Part shown: positions 37,819-46,112 of the stretch, piece after piece | Layout: each line of letters starts with the position of its first letter | How positions within the stretch are numbered: position 1 is the stretch's first letter | Origin: Azospirillum oleiclasticum | Lineage (GTDB): Bacteria > Pseudomonadota > Alphaproteobacteria > Azospirillales > Azospirillaceae | NCBI RefSeq assembly: GCF_013423485.1 | Contig: NZ_JABFFR010000007.1 | Span: forward strand, 310,001 to 374,000 | DNA: 64,000 nt | Direction: 5' to 3' | The notes under the pieces: model-generated | The model's input: only the letters and a program-made list of their open reading frames with translations | Told to the model about the DNA's origin: nothing | The model's database searches: none | Translations under genes and position numbers: made by a program

Positions 37819-38205
37819 ATGCTCGGCGGGAAGATCATCGGGAGCCTGAAGAAGGACAAGGTGGACCGGCTGCTCGCCCCGGAGGAGATGGACTCCGCCG
37901 CCCGCCACCGCGTCATGCGCTTCAAGGAGGCGATGGACGGGGCGATCCTGGAGGCCAACCGCGACGTCTGCCGCCGGCAGATCCCCGCGGTGAACCGCCA
38001 GGATCTCCTGCGCATGGTGGTGCGCGTGGCCGAGTTGCGCGCCGATTACATCGAATGCGGGCTGCACATCTCCGAACAGAGGCACCCGACCGTGGCGCAG
38101 ATCGAGGAGCTGGAACTTCGCCGGCGCGCCTTCGAGGAACTCAAGGCCGCCTATGGCGCGACGGAACGGCTGATCGAACGCGGCTACGTCACAGTCACCG
38201 AATGA
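37819..38205 (+). CDS. small helical hypothetical protein
   Basis: I do not recognise this 128-residue protein. It is mostly helical, basic and charged (GKIIGSLKKDKVDRLL; ELRADYIECGLHISEQ; IEELELRRRAFEELKAAYGATERLIERGY). Family members of similar look in alphaproteobacteria have no known function. GGAGGAGG lies five bases before ATG 37819, which fixes that start; the longer frame to 37786 would include the ribosome site. It is monocistronic, downstream of the aceA terminator. The cysteine near residue 79 is single. Confidence 0.72.
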   Translation: MLGGKIIGSLKKDKVDRLLAPEEMDSAARHRVMRFKEAMDGAILEANRDVCRRQIPAVNRQDLLRMVVRVAELRADYIECGLHISEQRHPTVAQIEELELRRRAFEELKAAYGATERLIERGYVTVTE

Positions 38206-38613
38206 GCGGCCGCCGGGAGCGGTTCGATCGGATTTCATGGCTGGCATGCAGCGACCGGTGCCGCAGGACCGGTTGAACCGCCGCGACGGCCGGCCATTTG
38301 ATGCATCGCCCATGATGCGAGAAACACAGATCTGGCCTTCGCTGCACCGCGGAATATCCCATTGACTTGGGACCTTGATGCGGCCACTTCTGTTCCATGC
38401 TCAAAACGATTCGAACAGGGCCTATCGGCTCACCCGCCGGCTCCCCTTGAGGGTTTGGCGTCCGAAGTCGTTTTGCCGTGGCGCCAGGGCACGGTGCCGC
38501 GGCGCGCCGGGGCGTTGCCCAAGACCCGCGAGAGGAGCGGTGGAACGTCGGCGGACCCGGTGCCGCCGGGCGTGACGCCACCATCAGGACGAACAGCGAA
38601 AGGACCAGACAGT
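38206..38613. other. non-coding region before the DJ-1-like gene
   Basis: This 408-bp stretch has no supported gene. A minus-strand frame (38195-38584) is Arg/Pro-rich and lacks a ribosome site, and I rejected it. No terminator hairpin with a T run follows the small gene upstream. The region presumably holds the DJ-1-like gene's promoter; a sequence like TTGACT near 38364 could be a -35 element but has no clear partner. Confidence 0.4.
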
Positions 38614-39177
38614 ATGGATCAGCCCCTTGCAGGAAAAACCATTGCCATCCTCGTGGCCAACGGCTTCGAGGAGACCGAGATGACCGAGGCGCAGCGCGCG
38701 CTCCTGAAGGCCGGTGCCACCCTGCGCACCATCTCCCCCGAGCAGGGTCTCGTCAACGGCTGGCACGGCAAGGCCTGGGGCCATTACTTCCCGGTGGACA
38801 AGCAGGTCGGCGACGTGCTGGCGTCCGACTTCGACATGCTGCTCCTGCCGGGTGGCGAGCGCAGCGTTGCCAAGCTCCAGCAGTCGCCCCACACCCGCCG
38901 CATCGTCGGCCATTTCCTGGATGCCGGCAAGCCGCTGGCGGCGATCGACCATGGCGTGTCGCTGCTGGCCATTCCCGGCAAGCTGAAGGGACGCCAAGTC
39001 AGCGCCGACGAGGCGTTCAAGGCCGACCTGGAAGCCGCCGGCGCTGTCGTGGTGGATGAGCCGGTGTCGGAGGTGAACAGCATGGTCACCGCCCGTACGC
39101 TGGACGACCTTCCGGCCTTCGTCGAGCAGGTCGTGAAGACCTTTGGCGAGGCGGCGTCGGTTCGCAAGGCGGCCTGA
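38614..39177 (+). CDS. DJ-1/PfpI family protein lacking the nucleophile cysteine
   Basis: This 187-residue protein fits the DJ-1/PfpI fold: IAILVANGFEETEMTEAQRALLKAG with the conserved acidic residue, SDFDMLLLPGGERSV, and the nucleophile-elbow turn. There the usual Cys-His-Gly (xICHG) reads AIDHGVSLLAIPG, with Asp112 in place of Cys. If the alignment is right, it cannot act as a glyoxalase or protease through that cysteine. It may be a stress chaperone or another hydrolase. ATG 38614 starts the family domain. It is followed by a long hairpin at 39221-39257. Confidence 0.82.
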   Translation: MDQPLAGKTIAILVANGFEETEMTEAQRALLKAGATLRTISPEQGLVNGWHGKAWGHYFPVDKQVGDVLASDFDMLLLPGGERSVAKLQQSPHTRRIVGHFLDAGKPLAAIDHGVSLLAIPGKLKGRQVSADEAFKADLEAAGAVVVDEPVSEVNSMVTARTLDDLPAFVEQVVKTFGEAASVRKAA

Positions 39178-39220
39178 CCGCCGCCGGGACCATCTTCGGG
39201 GGGCTGGTCCGCAAGATCGA

Positions 39221-39257
39221 CGAAGGGGGCGGCGCGGGAAACCGGCCGCCCCCTTCG
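39221..39257. terminator. bidirectional hairpin between DJ-1-like and ABC ATPase genes
   Basis: A perfect 13-bp stem (39221-39233 with 39245-39257) with an 11-base loop lies between two genes that end here from opposite directions. A short T-rich tract follows on the plus strand. It is likely to stop transcripts from both sides. Confidence 0.7.
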
Positions 39258-39275
39258 TCGTTCCGGACCCTTGTC

Positions 39276-40964
39276 TCAGCCCGGATCGCCGTGCCCGTCC
39301 GGCAGGTCCCAGTAATGGCAGGACACGCGGTGGCCGGGTCCCACCGGCTCCAGTGTCGGGACACTGGAGGCGCAGAAGGGGCGTGCCTTCGCGCAGCGCG
39401 CGCGCAGCCCGCAACCGCCCCGCACCAGCACGGCCGGCACCGGATCGCCATCCAGGAACGGCCCGGATGCGCGCGCCGCGGCTAGCATGGCGCGGGTGTA
39501 GGGGTGGTGGGCGTCGCGGGGGAGCGTCCCGGCGGGGGCCAGCTCGACCGGCCGCCCGGTCATCATGACCAGCACGCGGCGGCCCACGCGCAGCGCCTGA
39601 TCCGCGTCCTGGGTGGCGTAGACCAGGGTCAGATGCTCGTCCCGACGCAATTCCAGAAGCCGATCCAGAAACGCCGCGCGGTCATCGCCGTCCAGGCGGG
39701 ACAGCGGCTCGTCGCAGACGAGCAGCCGCGGCTCCGGGGCCAGGGCGCGGGCAAGGGCGGCGCGTGCCGCCTCCGCCGCGGTCAGGGCGCCGATCCGGCA
39801 ATCCGCCACCGACGAGGGAAGCCCCACCTTCCGCAGCACATTTGTTACGAATGTGGAACGTTCCGCTTTCGGAATGTCCGGGCGCAGCGCCGCCAGTGAT
39901 TCGGCGATGTGGTCGCCGATGGTCCGCAGCGGGTCGAACGCGCTGCGCGCGTCCGGGAACAGCATCTGCATCTCGCGCCGCAGCCCGCGCATCGTGGCGT
40001 CGTCGCAGGACAGAAGGTCGCGTCCGCGCCACGTCACCTGCCCGGCCGACGCCGGAACGAGGCGCAGCAGCGCACGGGCGAAGATCGACTTGCCGCTGCC
40101 GGATTCGCCCAGCAGGGCCAGCGTGTCGCCCTCCGCCAGCTCGAACCCCGCCCCCTCCAGCACCGTCATGCGGGTGGGGCCGACCGGAAAGGAAACGGCG
40201 AGGTCACGCACCGACAGCACCGGCGGCCCGGCGGGCGCGGCATCGGCCGCAACCGGCCGGGGTCGTGGCTGCGGTTCGGGAACGAGGCGTCCATGCTCGA
40301 GGTGAAGGACGCGGCAGGCCGCCACGTCGAGCCCCGCATCGGGTCGGCCAGCGATGAGGAGCGCCGCCCCTGTCTCCCGCGCCCAGACGGCGAGGCGGTC
40401 GAGCATCGCGGCGCGCACGCTGGGGTCGAGCCCGTCGGCCGGCGCGTCGGCGAGGACCAGACGCGGGCCGGCGGCGAGCGCCAGCGCCAGCGCCGCGCGC
40501 CAGAGGGCGCCGTCGGACAGGTCGGACGGGTGCAGGGCCAGCCGCCGCGACGCCCCCGTCATCCCCATCCGCTCCAACAACGACGCAGCCTGTTGCAGAA
40601 CCGGAACAATAGTTGTCCCATGCCCGCCGATCGCCAGGGCTTCCGCGAACAGATCGGCCAGACTGCGGTGCTGAACAAGGGCTGCGGAGGCTCGCTCCGG
40701 TATCAGAACGAATCCGGGGCCGGGATTCTCCGGCGCTTCGCCACCACCGGTCAGCGCCCGCCCGTCCAGCGCCGCGGCACCCTCCACCCACACACCCGGC
40801 GGCGGCAGTCCGGCGAGCGCGCGCAGCAGCAGACTCTTGCCCGACCCCGCGGGTCCGAGCAGCGCCACCACCTCGCCCGGCGCCACCTCCAGCCCGACGC
40901 GGTCGACCAGGGCGCGGGTGCCGCAACCGACCGTCAGGCCTGTCACCGTCAGCCCCGCCGTCAA
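39276..40964 (-). CDS. fused twin-ATPase of a peptide-type ABC importer, degenerate motifs
   Basis: This 562-residue protein fuses two ABC ATPase domains of the OppD/DppD type. Both Walker A motifs are intact (GPAGSGKS at 37-44; GESGSGKS in the second half). In domain 1 the signature is LSDGA (149-153), Walker B ends D173-A174 with no catalytic Glu, and the Q-loop Gln and H-loop His are absent (FVLIPERAS; AGRPD). In domain 2 the signature is LTAAE, the Q-loop reads FPDARS, and the H-loop His is replaced (YATQDAD), though Walker B keeps DEP. TTG 40964 overlaps the upstream stop (TTGA) and has GGAGGAGG before it. It ends with the oligopeptide-type C-terminal cysteine motif (GCGLRARCAKARPFC). 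Confidence 0.8.
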   Translation of the reverse strand: MTAGLTVTGLTVGCGTRALVDRVGLEVAPGEVVALLGPAGSGKSLLLRALAGLPPPGVWVEGAAALDGRALTGGGEAPENPGPGFVLIPERASAALVQHRSLADLFAEALAIGGHGTTIVPVLQQAASLLERMGMTGASRRLALHPSDLSDGALWRAALALALAAGPRLVLADAPADGLDPSVRAAMLDRLAVWARETGAALLIAGRPDAGLDVAACRVLHLEHGRLVPEPQPRPRPVAADAAPAGPPVLSVRDLAVSFPVGPTRMTVLEGAGFELAEGDTLALLGESGSGKSIFARALLRLVPASAGQVTWRGRDLLSCDDATMRGLRREMQMLFPDARSAFDPLRTIGDHIAESLAALRPDIPKAERSTFVTNVLRKVGLPSSVADCRIGALTAAEAARAALARALAPEPRLLVCDEPLSRLDGDDRAAFLDRLLELRRDEHLTLVYATQDADQALRVGRRVLVMMTGRPVELAPAGTLPRDAHHPYTRAMLAAARASGPFLDGDPVPAVLVRGGCGLRARCAKARPFCASSVPTLEPVGPGHRVSCHYWDLPDGHGDPG

Positions 40965-41743
40965 GGCCGCTCCTCCTCCGCCACCGTCGCCAGCAGTCCG
41001 CGGCCGATGCTGTGCAGCGCCAGCAGCAACCCGCCCAGGACAGCCGCCGCCGACGCCAGCATGACCGGATCGCCATGCGCCGCGGCGTTCCCCATCACCG
41101 TGCCCAGCGTGCCGGCCCCCCCGACGGCGCCGAACCCGAGGAACCCGGCGAAACACTCGATCACCAGGGCGCGCGGCAGGGCCGGCCAGCCGGCGACCGC
41201 CAGACGGGCGGCGGCGTTGGGCAGCAGGTGCCTCCACAGGATGCGTCGTGGCGGGACGCCGGCGGCGTGCGCCGCCGTCACCAGCTCGCGCCGCATCAGC
41301 CCGCGCATGACGGCGTGCGCCGGCCCCACGGCCGGCAGGGCGACCACCGCGGCGATGGCGATCAGCAGCCCCGGCAGGTCGCGGCCGAAGGCGACGGCCC
41401 CGGCCACCGCCACCAGCGGCAAGGGCAGGATGGACAGCCGGCCGGCGAGACCGGTCGCGGCGCGCTCGAACCACCCGCCGGCCCCGGCCGCGAGCACCCC
41501 GATGGCGCTGGCCACGAGGATCCCCATCAGCGCCGCAGCGAAGGCCGCCGCCAGTGACAGCGGCGCTGTGACCAGGGGTGTCACCACGGGGCTGTGATGA
41601 TCGTCGGGCAGCAGCAGCGATGCCACCAGCAGGCCCAGCACCGCGAGCAGCCCCACTGCGGCCGGCCGCTCCGACGAGAAACGCCGCCATGCCACGCGCA
41701 CGGGTGACAGCGATGCCGGCGCATCGGGTGACGCGACGCTCAT
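40961..41743 (-). CDS. ABC transporter permease, DppC-like
   Basis: This 260-residue permease matches the DppC group weakly. It has about five to six helices and a docking loop AAHAAGVPPRRILWRHLLPNAAARL. The hallmark GTDxxGRD after the first helix is missing: the loop reads LLLPDDHHSPVV. It starts at ATG 41743, four bases inside the previous gene (ATGA), and its stop overlaps the start of the ATPase gene. The three genes form one tightly coupled operon. Confidence 0.78.
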   Translation of the reverse strand: MSVASPDAPASLSPVRVAWRRFSSERPAAVGLLAVLGLLVASLLLPDDHHSPVVTPLVTAPLSLAAAFAAALMGILVASAIGVLAAGAGGWFERAATGLAGRLSILPLPLVAVAGAVAFGRDLPGLLIAIAAVVALPAVGPAHAVMRGLMRRELVTAAHAAGVPPRRILWRHLLPNAAARLAVAGWPALPRALVIECFAGFLGFGAVGGAGTLGTVMGNAAAHGDPVMLASAAAVLGGLLLALHSIGRGLLATVAEEERP

Positions 41744-42477
41744 CGCAGCCGCCCCGGCGGGGCCAGCCGGTCGGCCAGCACCGCGCCCGCCGTTTCGATC
41801 AGCAGCGCGGTGACCGCCAGCGTGGCCAGTGTGGCCGCCGCCCCGGCGGCCTCGCCCCGCCGAAGATCCTGAACCAGCAGGGCGCCGGCGCCGGGCAGAC
41901 CGAACAGCACTTCCGCCGCCGCGGCACCGCACAGCACGGCGCCCCCGAGCATGCCGGTCTGGCGGACGAGCGCTGCCAGCACCGGCGGCAGGGCGTGGCG
42001 GGTCAGCGCCGCGCGGGCGGACACACCGCGTCCGCGGGCGGCCAGCACCACCGGACCGGCGAGCGCCGCGGCCAGCCGGCCACGCGCCTCCCGCGCGGCG
42101 GACGCCGCGACCGGCAGGGCCAGCGCCGCCAGCGCCAGCGCCGCGTCGGCGGTCCCGCTCCCGAAGGTCGTGGCGAGCAGGGCCGCCAGCACGAAACCGG
42201 GGAGCGCCGGCCCCAGCCCCGCCAGCCCCGCCGCCGCGGCCCCTTCCAGCGAGCGCGGGTGGAGTGCGGCCGCCAGCCCCAGCGCCGTTCCCGTCATCAT
42301 GCCGCCGGACAGCGCCCCCAGCGCCAGAGCCAGCGTCACCGGCAGGGCGGCACCGGCCCGCGCCAGCCCGGCCGCCGCGTCGCCGCCCGACAGCACGCCC
42401 ACGGCGGCACCGGCGGCGAGCAGGATGATGGCGAGGGGAAGCACGGCCCCCGTCCGGCGCAGGGCGTCGGTCAGCAT
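41740..42477 (-). CDS. ABC transporter permease, DppB-like
   Basis: This 245-residue permease is shorter than normal DppB (about 310). The first helix is LPLAIILLAAGAAVGVL, and the docking loop is AARGRGVSARAALTRHALPPVLAAL, followed by a GAVLCGAAAAEVLFGLPGAGALLVQ segment that is DppB-like. The periplasmic stretch after the first helix, which in DppB carries the PGDP motif, is absent. ATG 42477 is the start that begins just before helix 1; no strong ribosome site is visible. It heads the operon, and no binding-protein gene lies nearby. Confidence 0.72.
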   Translation of the reverse strand: MLTDALRRTGAVLPLAIILLAAGAAVGVLSGGDAAAGLARAGAALPVTLALALGALSGGMMTGTALGLAAALHPRSLEGAAAAGLAGLGPALPGFVLAALLATTFGSGTADAALALAALALPVAASAAREARGRLAAALAGPVVLAARGRGVSARAALTRHALPPVLAALVRQTGMLGGAVLCGAAAAEVLFGLPGAGALLVQDLRRGEAAGAAATLATLAVTALLIETAGAVLADRLAPPGRLR

Positions 42478-42708
42478 CGCGGGAAGGGGCACATCCGGAA
42501 AGGGAAGGGCGGACAGGGGCGGGTCATGCGCAAGGTCGGTCGAAAACGGTCGATCCAGGACGGTACGCGCGCGCCGCCGGCCGCGGCAATGGGAATCCAT
42601 CAAGGGCATAGGCCGCGCGATCGTTGCGGCACTCCGGTCGGAGGACCACATCGGGGGATGCCGGAAGCATGGCGGCTCCGATGGGGCGCGACGCCCCGTT
42701 GCGGTGTT

Positions 42709-44976
42709 ATGCAGGCGACCGAAGCTGCTTTCGAGCCGACGATGACCCTGTTGGCCCCTGCGCCCGACCTTGCCGCCGCCCCCAAGCCCGACGGACTTCT
42801 GCTGCCCGGCCGCAACTGCTGGCGGATGGAGCATGCCCACCGCATCGGGGTGGTGATCGACGCCGCCGATTACTTCCGGCTTGCCAAGGAGGCGATGCGC
42901 CGGGCGCGCCACAGCATCTATCTGACCGCCTGGGACATGGACGGCCGCATCCGGCTGCGCCCGCAGGACCGCCACCCCGGTCGTCCGGACCAGCTCGACC
43001 GCTTCCTGACCTGGCTGGCGGCGCGCCGGCCGGGCCTGCGCATCCATGTGCTGAAGTGGGACTACGCCGAGCTGTTCGACGTGATGCGCCAGACGCCGCC
43101 GATGTGGCTGCGCAACCTGCTGACCAGCCGGCGGCTCCAGTACCGGCTGGACGGCGACCACCCGCCCGACGCCTGCCACCACCAGAAGATCCTGGTGATC
43201 GACGACGCCCTGGCCTTCTGCGGCGGCATCGACCTGACGGCCAACCGCTGGGACACCCGTGCCCACCGCGCCCACGAGCCGCACCGGCGCCAGCCCGACG
43301 GCAAGCCCTACGAGCCGTTCCACGACCTGATGATGGCGGTGGACGGCGACGCCGCCCGCGCGCTCGGCGAGCTTGCCCGCGAACGCTGGCGCCGCGCCAC
43401 CGGCGAGGTCCTGGCCCCGCCACCACCGGCCCGCCGCGATCCCTGGCCGCCGGGGCTGACGCCGCTGCTGCGCGACCGGCCGGTCGCCATCGCCCGCACC
43501 GAGCCGGAATGGAACGGCCGGCCGGCGGTGAACGAGGTGGAGGCTCTCCATCGCGACGCCATCGCCGCGGCGCGTCGGACCATCTACATGGAAAGCCAGT
43601 ACTTCACCTCGGCCGCCATCGCCGACGCGTTGAAGGCGCGGCTGGAGGAGCCGGACGGGCCGGAGATCGTGGTCGTCAATCCCATCCGCACGCCGAGCTG
43701 GCTGGAGAGCGAGGTGATGACCGCGGCGCGGCACCGGCTGGCGGAGACGCTGCGCGCCGCCGACCGGCACGGGCGCTTCCGCATCCTGGCCGCGGTGACC
43801 GACGGCGGCGCCTGCATCACCATCCACGCCAAGGTGATGATCGTCGATGACCGAATCCTGCGCATCGGCTCGGCCAATCTGTCCAACCGCTCCATGGGGC
43901 TGGACACGGAATGCGACATGGCGGTCGAGGCCGGCGGGCACGAGCCGGAGGCGCGCGCCGCCATCGCCCGCGTGCGCAACGATCTGCTGGCCGAGCATCT
44001 GGGCAGCAGCGTGGCGGAGGTGGCGGCGACGCTGGAGGCGACCGGCGGCTCGATGATCCGGGCCATCGAACGGCTCGAACGGCCCGACGGCCGCCGCCTC
44101 CTGCCGCTGACCGATCCGGAACCGTCGCCCCTTGGCGCAACGATGATGGACGTCGACCTGTTCGATCCGGAGCGGACGGGCGGGCGTGAGGGGGCCACCG
44201 TGGGGGTGCCGTCGCAGATCCCGCGGCGGCGCGGTGTGCAGGCGCTGCTGGCGACGCTGGTCGCTCTGGCCGGGATTCTCGTCCTGTGGCACTACGGCGG
44301 GCTCGGCGAGTGGGCGGCGGTGGAGCCGGTGGCCGACGCGCTGCGCCACCTGCGCGACCACCCGCTCGGGCCCCTGCTGCTCATCGGCCTGTATGTGATC
44401 GGGGGGCTGGTGATGTTTCCGCTGCTGGTCCTGGTGGGGGTGACGGCCGTGCTGTTCGGCCCGGTGACAGGCTTCCTCACGGCCATGGCGGGGGCGCTGG
44501 CGTCGGCGTCGGTGCTGTTCTGGATCGGCCGCGGCATCGGCCGCGCGCCGGCGGAGCGGCTGGGCGGCCGGCTGGTCCGGCGGATCAGCCATGGCATCGC
44601 CCGCCGCGGGGCCTTCGCGGTGGCGATGGCGCGCGCCGTCCCGGTGGCGCCCTTCAGCGTGGTCAATCTGGCGGCCGGCGCCTCGCGCATCCGCTTTGGC
44701 GACTATCTGGCCGGCACCGCCGTGGGTCTGGCGCCGGGAACCCTGGCCTTCAGCCTGATCGGACACCAGCTTGAACGCACGCTGGTGGACCCGACCGCGC
44801 CGGATGTGGCACTTCTGGTGGCAGCGGCCGGTGCCGCCATCGCCCTCGGGTGGGGAGCCGGCTGGCTGATGGGCCGCCTGCGGCACCGCCGGGCCGGGGA
44901 CACGACGGCAGCCAGCACGACGGCAGCCAGCACGACGGCAGCCAGCACGACGACAGAAGGACCGGAGGACCCGTGA
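42709..44976 (+). CDS. phospholipase D domain fused to VTT/DedA membrane domain
   Basis: This 755-residue protein joins two functions. The first 475 residues carry two phospholipase D HKD motifs, CHHQKILVIDD and TIHAKVMIVDD, each followed by GG(ID)/GS(AN) turns, with the layout of cardiolipin-synthase-like enzymes. Residues from about 505 hold a VTT/DedA-like membrane domain (LVMFPLLVLVGVTAVLFGPVTGFL; RAVPVAPFSVVNLAAGASRI), a family linked to lipid scrambling. The C-terminal tail repeats TTAAS. The start may be ATG 42709 or 42742; neither has a clear ribosome site. Its stop overlaps the start of the EEP gene, so the two probably act on lipids together. Confidence 0.88.
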   Translation: MQATEAAFEPTMTLLAPAPDLAAAPKPDGLLLPGRNCWRMEHAHRIGVVIDAADYFRLAKEAMRRARHSIYLTAWDMDGRIRLRPQDRHPGRPDQLDRFLTWLAARRPGLRIHVLKWDYAELFDVMRQTPPMWLRNLLTSRRLQYRLDGDHPPDACHHQKILVIDDALAFCGGIDLTANRWDTRAHRAHEPHRRQPDGKPYEPFHDLMMAVDGDAARALGELARERWRRATGEVLAPPPPARRDPWPPGLTPLLRDRPVAIARTEPEWNGRPAVNEVEALHRDAIAAARRTIYMESQYFTSAAIADALKARLEEPDGPEIVVVNPIRTPSWLESEVMTAARHRLAETLRAADRHGRFRILAAVTDGGACITIHAKVMIVDDRILRIGSANLSNRSMGLDTECDMAVEAGGHEPEARAAIARVRNDLLAEHLGSSVAEVAATLEATGGSMIRAIERLERPDGRRLLPLTDPEPSPLGATMMDVDLFDPERTGGREGATVGVPSQIPRRRGVQALLATLVALAGILVLWHYGGLGEWAAVEPVADALRHLRDHPLGPLLLIGLYVIGGLVMFPLLVLVGVTAVLFGPVTGFLTAMAGALASASVLFWIGRGIGRAPAERLGGRLVRRISHGIARRGAFAVAMARAVPVAPFSVVNLAAGASRIRFGDYLAGTAVGLAPGTLAFSLIGHQLERTLVDPTAPDVALLVAAAGAAIALGWGAGWLMGRLRHRRAGDTTAASTTAASTTAASTTTEGPEDP
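44902..44946 (+). repeat. three exact 15-bp tandem repeats in the PLD-VTT gene
   Basis: The unit ACGACGGCAGCCAGC is repeated three times exactly (44902-44916, 44917-44931, 44932-44946), encoding TTAAS in the tail of the protein. Units are in frame, so copy-number changes would lengthen or shorten only the tail. Confidence 0.95.
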
Positions 44977-45785
44977 TCCGTTTCAGCCGAGACCGCGTCC
45001 AGCAGATCGCCGCCGCCCTTCGCGCCGCGCGCGCCGCCCGTGCCGCGCGCCGCACCGATGGGCGCAGCGGCGCGCTGCCCGAGGGGATGGCCGGTTTCAC
45101 CATCGCCACCTGGAACATCCATTCCTGCGTCGGGCTGGACGCCCGCTTCGCCCCCGACCGCATCGCCGAGGTGATCCGCGACCTGGATGTCGATCTGATC
45201 GGCCTGCAGGAGGTCGGCTGGCACCACCGGGGGGAGGCCGGGCTGGACCAGTTCGCCTTCCTCGCCCAGGCGACCGGCATGCAGGCGCACGCCGGCCCCA
45301 CCAAGCACACCCGCCGCGCCCATTACGGCAACGCGATCCTCACCCGGCTGCCGGTGCGCTCCATGGCCGTGATCGACCTCAGCGTCGGGCTGCGCGAGCC
45401 ACGCGGCGCCGTCGATCTGGTGGTCGAGGTGGAGGGCCGGGAGGTGCGGGCGATCGCCGCCCATCTCGGCCTCGATCCGTGGGAGCGCGCGACGCAGGTC
45501 GCCCGCATCCTCGCCCTGGTCGAGCAGCGGCCCGAGCTGCCGACCCTGTTCATGGGCGACCTGAACGAGTGGACGCCCAACAGCCCGCGCCTGCGCACCC
45601 TGGCCGGCAGCTTCGAGGACTGGGCAAGCCCGCGCAGCTTCCATGCCCGCATGCCCACCCTGCGGCTGGACCGCATCTATGTCCGCGGCGGCCTGCGCAT
45701 CCCCGCTTTCGAGGTGGCGCGCACCACCCTGACCCGCCGGGCGTCCGACCATCTTCCGGTGCGGGCGCTGATCGCCGTTCCCTGA
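44973..45785 (+). CDS. endonuclease/exonuclease/phosphatase family hydrolase
   Basis: This 270-residue protein has the metal-dependent EEP fold: IATWNIHSCVGLD, IGLQEVGW (metal Glu), IAAHLGLDPWERATQ, FMGDLNEW (catalytic Asp and Asn) and RRASDHLPV (catalytic Asp-His). The N-terminal 35 residues are Ala/Arg-rich. Genes of this type often follow cardiolipin-synthase-like genes in bacteria and may cleave phospholipid head groups or phosphodiesters. GTG 44973 overlaps the previous stop (GTGA) with GGAGG just upstream. No signal peptide is seen. Confidence 0.88.
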   Translation: MIRFSRDRVQQIAAALRAARAARAARRTDGRSGALPEGMAGFTIATWNIHSCVGLDARFAPDRIAEVIRDLDVDLIGLQEVGWHHRGEAGLDQFAFLAQATGMQAHAGPTKHTRRAHYGNAILTRLPVRSMAVIDLSVGLREPRGAVDLVVEVEGREVRAIAAHLGLDPWERATQVARILALVEQRPELPTLFMGDLNEWTPNSPRLRTLAGSFEDWASPRSFHARMPTLRLDRIYVRGGLRIPAFEVARTTLTRRASDHLPVRALIAVP

Positions 45786-46112
45786 TGCCCGTCCCCCAAT
45801 GTTCGTCGGGCGTTCACTTGTATGACAGGTGGGCCGCGACAGATCGCCACTCCCCTCGCTGCCGGAGACCGTCCCGCAGGCCCTGGCGGCAGGCCGGAAA
45901 CTCTTGCGTCATAAGCATTTCGTAGCAGGCCCGGTACGGCTGACGGGGGGTAGTCGGACCCTTCACCGCGGCTGGTGCGTTGTTGATTCCGAAGATCAGC
46001 GTTGCATTGCAGCAAGCCGTTTGGATAATGCCCGCTTGAACAGTTTGTAGTACGTACAAAATGTTGCCACGCCGCTCCGGCGCACGAGCGACCAGACCAT
46101 GACGAGGGGCCG
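45786..46112. other. intergenic region before phaZ
   Basis: This 327-bp gap has lower GC than its neighbours. It holds the inverted repeat described at 46044-46060 and a TGC-N3-GCA dyad at 46003-46011 (TGCATTGCA), which resembles the TGC/GCA core bound by PhaR in some alphaproteobacteria. A minus-strand frame (45814-46059, 81 codons) is possible but unsupported. Confidence 0.4.
46044..46060. promoter_or_regulatory. inverted repeat TTTGTA-N5-TACAAA before phaZ
   Basis: Two exact six-base arms, TTTGTA and TACAAA, flank five bases (GTACG). It lies 52 bp before the phaZ start, where a repressor could block RNA polymerase. The regulator is not known. Confidence 0.45.

Noticed and set aside
38195-38584. 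Minus-strand frame of 129 codons before the DJ-1-like gene
   Set aside because: It is Arg/Pro-rich, has no ribosome site, overlaps the end of the preceding gene, and lacks the codon bias of real genes here.
41740-44886. Very long minus-strand frame extending past the DppB-like gene
   Set aside because: Only its last 245 codons are permease-like; the rest is the antisense shadow of the PLD-VTT gene.
45814-46059. Minus-strand frame of 81 codons in the gap before phaZ
   Set aside because: It has no ribosome site, no family pattern and overlaps the regulatory dyads; the gap is better explained as promoter space.
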